Assembly (NCBI GenBank): GCA_964242595.1
Contig: CAXTBC010000009.1
Coordinates: forward strand, 12,234-76,233
DNA length: 64,000 nt
Direction: 5' to 3'
Source of the DNA: BOG-908 sp964242595
GTDB taxonomy: Bacteria; Pseudomonadota; Alphaproteobacteria; Acetobacterales; Acetobacteraceae
Within the stretch, counting starts at the first letter, position 1. Every line of letters starts with the position of its first letter. Positions 61,238 to 64,000 of the stretch are shown here, one piece after another. Made by a program: the position numbers and the translations under genes. The notes below the pieces were generated by a model. It had not been told where the DNA came from, did not search any database, and saw only the letters and a program-made list of their open reading frames with translations.

Positions 61238-62908
61238 TTAAAACAGCCCCTCAACCTCGCCCGCCGCATCAAGCCTTATCGTGTTCGCCGCAGGCACGCG
61301 CGGCAGCCCGGGCATCGTCATGATGTCGCCGCACAGCGCCACCACGAAGCCCGCGCCTGCCGAAAGCCGCACGTCGCGTACCGGCAGAGAGAAGCCCTCC
61401 GGTGCGCCCAGCGCCTTGGGATCGGCCGAAAAGCTGTACTGCGTCTTGGCCATGCAGACGGGCAGGTGGCCGAAGCCGCCGGACTGCCAGGCAGCCAGCT
61501 TGCGGGCGGCGGTCGGCTCGATGGCGACGTCGCGGGCGCGGTAGATGCGCTGCGCCACCGTGCGCAGCTTGTCTTCCAGCGGCAGCTCGGGCCCATAGAG
61601 CGGCGCAAACCGGGACGGACCTTCCAGCAGGCGGGTCACCGCGCGCGCCAAATCGGTGGCACCGGCGGCACCCTCCGCCCAGTGGCGGCACAGCACCACT
61701 TCGGCGCCCATGGGTGCCAGCGCCGCGCGCACGGCCGCCACTTCGGCCTCGGTGTCGCCGGTGAAATGGTTCAGCGCTACCACCACCGGCAGGCCGAAGC
61801 CGCGCATGTTCTCCACGTGGCGCACCAGGTTGGGTGCGCCGCGGCGCACCGCGTCGGCATCCTCCGCACCCAGCGCGGACTTGGCCACGCCGCCATGCAT
61901 CTTCAGCGCCCGCACGGTGGCCACCACCACGGCGGCGCGTGGCGCCAGGCCGGCGCTGGGGCACTTGATGTCGAGGAACTTCTCGCCGCCAAGATCGGCG
62001 CCGAAGCCGGCCTCGGTCACCACCACGTCGGCCAGCCGCAGCGCCAGCCTGGTGGCCACCACGCTGTTACAGCCATGCGCGATGTTGGCGAACGGGCCGC
62101 CATGCACCAGCGCCGGCGTGCCTTCCAGGCTCTGCACCAGGTTCGGCCGCAGCGCCTCGCGCAGCAACACCGCCATCGCGCCGTGCGCCTGCAGGTCGGC
62201 GGCCGTGATGGCCGAGCCGTCCTTGCGGGTGGCCACGATGATGCGCGCGAGCCGCGCCTCCAGGTCGGCCAGGCCAGAGGCCAGGCAGAACACCGCCATC
62301 ACCTCGCTGGCCACCGTGATGTCGAACCCGTCCTCGCGCAGCGCGCCGTTGCCGCCGCCGCTGCCACCGAGCCCGGCCACCACCTGGCGCAGCGCGCGGT
62401 CGTTGAGGTCCACGCAGCGCCGCCACGTCACCCGTCGCGTGTCGATCCCCAGCGCGTTGCCCCAGTAGACGTGGTTGTCGATCAGCGCGGCCAGCAGGTT
62501 GTTGGCACTGGTGATGGCGTGGAAGTCGCCGGTGAAGTGCAGGTTGATGTCTTCCATCGGCGCCACCTGCGCCCGGCCGCCGCCGGTGGCCCCGCCCTTC
62601 ATGCCGAAGCAGGGACCCAGCGAAGGCTCGCGCAGGCAGATCATGGTGCGCGTGCCTGCGGCAGCCAGCGCGTCGCCCAGCCCGATGGTGGTGGTGGTCT
62701 TGCCCTCGCCGGCCGGGGTGGGGCTGATGCCGCTCACCAGCACCAGGGCGCCCTGGCGATCCGGCAGCGTCGGCAGGATGGCCTCGCTGATCTTCGCCTT
62801 GGTGCGGCCGAACGGTTCCACGAACGCCTCGTCGATGCCGGCGCGGGCGGCGATCTCGGCGATGGGACGAAGGCGGGCGGCGCGGGCGATCAGCAGGTCG
62901 GTGGTCAA
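61238..62908 (-). CDS. fhs: formate-tetrahydrofolate ligase
   Basis: A 556-residue ligase making 10-formyl-THF from formate, THF and ATP. The P-loop region ISPTPAGEGKTTTTIGLGDA, LREPSLGPCFGMKGGATGGG and the folate-binding segment near the end (KALGAPEGFSLPVRDVR) are intact. It feeds one-carbon units for purine and formylmethionine synthesis. The start appears to be TTG 62908. It is divergent from the DDAH-like gene. Confidence 0.95.
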   Translation of the reverse strand: MTTDLLIARAARLRPIAEIAARAGIDEAFVEPFGRTKAKISEAILPTLPDRQGALVLVSGISPTPAGEGKTTTTIGLGDALAAAGTRTMICLREPSLGPCFGMKGGATGGGRAQVAPMEDINLHFTGDFHAITSANNLLAALIDNHVYWGNALGIDTRRVTWRRCVDLNDRALRQVVAGLGGSGGGNGALREDGFDITVASEVMAVFCLASGLADLEARLARIIVATRKDGSAITAADLQAHGAMAVLLREALRPNLVQSLEGTPALVHGGPFANIAHGCNSVVATRLALRLADVVVTEAGFGADLGGEKFLDIKCPSAGLAPRAAVVVATVRALKMHGGVAKSALGAEDADAVRRGAPNLVRHVENMRGFGLPVVVALNHFTGDTEAEVAAVRAALAPMGAEVVLCRHWAEGAAGATDLARAVTRLLEGPSRFAPLYGPELPLEDKLRTVAQRIYRARDVAIEPTAARKLAAWQSGGFGHLPVCMAKTQYSFSADPKALGAPEGFSLPVRDVRLSAGAGFVVALCGDIMTMPGLPRVPAANTIRLDAAGEVEGLF

Positions 62909-63070
62909 CGGGGCGGCCTCGGCAGGGATGAGGCGGCCTTGCTAGCAGCCGGACCCGCCGTTGCGGAAGCGGGACCCCTGACAACCGTTCCGTGATCGGC
63001 TACAGGGCGCCCACCTGCGCTCGAGCCGTCCTGTCGCGCACCCACCGCCCTGTCACCCGAAGGTCGCCCC

Positions 63071-63925
63071 ATGACACAACGCCCGAGCATCATGCTCGTC
63101 GATCCCGCGCATTTCGACGTCAGCTACGTGATCAACCCGTGGATGAAGCCCGGGGACTGGGCGGCCGACCCCGCCGGCCACGCCGCCGACGCGCGTGCCA
63201 GCTTCGACGCGCTGCGTGCCGCGCTGGAGGCGGAGGGCGCCACGCTGGAGATCGTGCCCGGCGTGGCCGGCCAGCCGGACATGGTGTTCCCCGCCAACGC
63301 CGCCGTGGTGCTGGACCGCCGCGCTCTGGTCGCCCGCTTCGCCTGCGCCGAGCGCCGCGGCGAGGAGGCGCCGAACCTGGCGGCGCTGGAGGGCTTCCGC
63401 GCCCGTGGCCTGTTGGACGAGGTGGCGATGGTGCCGGAAAGCTGCTTCCAGGAGGGGGCCGGCGATGCCATCTGGGACCGCACGCGCCAGCTTTTCTGGT
63501 GCGGCTACGGCCAGCGCTCGGTGCAGGCGGCCACCGCCGAAGTGGCCCGCTTCTTCGGCAAGCCCGTGGTGGCGCTGGAGCTGGCCACCAGCCAGTTCTA
63601 CCACCTGGACACCTGCTTCTGCCCGCTGTTCGGCGGCGAGGTGCTGTTCTACCCGCCGGCGTTCACGCCGGACGCACTGGCGCTGATCCACCACCATGTC
63701 GCCCCCGCGCAGCGCCTGGAAGCGAGCGCCGAGGACGCCGCCGCGTTCTGCGTGAACGCGGTGAACATCGGGCGCAGCGTGGTGATGGCCCGCGCGCCGG
63801 ACCACGTGCGCGGAATGCTGGCCGAGCGGGGATACACGGTGCGCGACGTCGACCTGGATCCGTTTATCCTGTCGGGGGGTGGGGCTTACTGCATGACGCT
63901 GCGGCTGGATCGGTCCAGCAAGTAA
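63071..63925 (+). CDS. DDAH/arginine deiminase-fold amidinohydrolase
   Basis: A 284-residue pentein-fold enzyme of the dimethylargininase type. Acidic residues near DMVFPANAA (Asp70) and CFQEGAGDA (Glu128, Asp132), catalytic His178 (FYHLDTCFCP) and nucleophile Cys274 (GGGAYCMTLRL). It may hydrolyse methylated arginines or arginine-like guanidines to citrulline and an amine; related proteins can act as ornithine cyclising or arginine-modifying enzymes. No arginine operon is adjacent. ATG 63071. Confidence 0.85.
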   Translation: MTQRPSIMLVDPAHFDVSYVINPWMKPGDWAADPAGHAADARASFDALRAALEAEGATLEIVPGVAGQPDMVFPANAAVVLDRRALVARFACAERRGEEAPNLAALEGFRARGLLDEVAMVPESCFQEGAGDAIWDRTRQLFWCGYGQRSVQAATAEVARFFGKPVVALELATSQFYHLDTCFCPLFGGEVLFYPPAFTPDALALIHHHVAPAQRLEASAEDAAAFCVNAVNIGRSVVMARAPDHVRGMLAERGYTVRDVDLDPFILSGGGAYCMTLRLDRSSK

Positions 63926-63954
63926 TACTAACGGCCGTAAACTTCGACCTATAG

Positions 63955-64000
63955 ACAAGCATGGGGCTCTGCCCCAAACCCCGCTGGGGCCTCGAGGCCC
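63955..64000. repeat. family B repeat, cut by the window end
   Basis: CAAGCATGGGGCTCTGCCCC, then AAACCCCGCTGGGGCCTCGA, the left arm of a unit as at 55504 and 43511. Confidence 0.85.

Overview
The window is a GC-rich stretch (clearly above 60% G+C) of an alphaproteobacterial chromosome, most likely Acetobacteraceae. The assignment rests on the protein families and on neighbourhoods such as rsmB-rpe-heparinase II/III and rplM-rpsI-argC; it is inference, not a database match. It holds about 50 genes, mostly housekeeping: rRNA methylation (rsmB), pentose phosphate (rpe), isoprenoid synthesis (ispG), nitrogen assimilation (glnB-glnA), ribosomal proteins (rplM, rpsI, rpsD), arginine synthesis (argC), one-carbon metabolism (fhs), Moco synthesis (mobA), translation termination (prfC), superoxide dismutase, one tRNA-His, and an Mfd-like helicase.

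Layout. 0-9 kb: DUF4142 protein, a single-domain response regulator, an ArnT-like glycosyltransferase, then rsmB, a frameshifted nuclease gene inserted on the opposite strand, and rpe coupled to a heparinase-like gene. 9-18 kb: YghU-type GST, FNT transporter, Mfd-like protein, DUF1810, ispG, a small glycosyltransferase. 18.7-24 kb: a lower-GC, decaying accessory island with a PQQ-dehydrogenase/triheme cytochrome fusion, an IS5-type transposase remnant and a shattered DUF1223 gene. 24-34 kb: argC-gamma-carbonic anhydrase, rpsI-rplM, MarC, mobA, tRNA-His, aminotransferase, glnB-glnA.

34.5-48.1 kb is the most interesting part. An outer-membrane DUF1302 barrel, a YCF48 beta-propeller, an RND/MMPL transporter and two divergent DUF1329 (LolA/LolB-like) periplasmic proteins together look like a complete trans-envelope route for a hydrophobic compound. 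Next to it lie an APH-type phosphotransferase, a TetR regulator and a coupled SDR-GMC oxidoreductase pair, which could oxidise an alcohol substrate. The substrate is unknown. 48-64 kb: broken DUF418 gene, prfC, glycosyltransferases (one apparently starting at CTG), rpsD, PiT phosphate transporter, GIN-domain protein, an NDUFAF6-like protein, sodB, class II aldolase, fhs and a DDAH-like hydrolase.

The intergenic space is saturated with two dispersed inverted-repeat families. Family A is AT-rich: hairpins of TTCTTTTTT/AAAAAAGAA type, often two inverted copies about 130-150 bp long in total. Family B is GC-rich: GGGGCTCTGCCCC plus GGGGCCTCGAGGCCCC, also often paired and inverted. They sit mostly at gene ends, and family A supplies the stop codons of at least two genes. 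A ~150 bp MITE-like element occurs twice, both times inserted in a family B unit at the same position.
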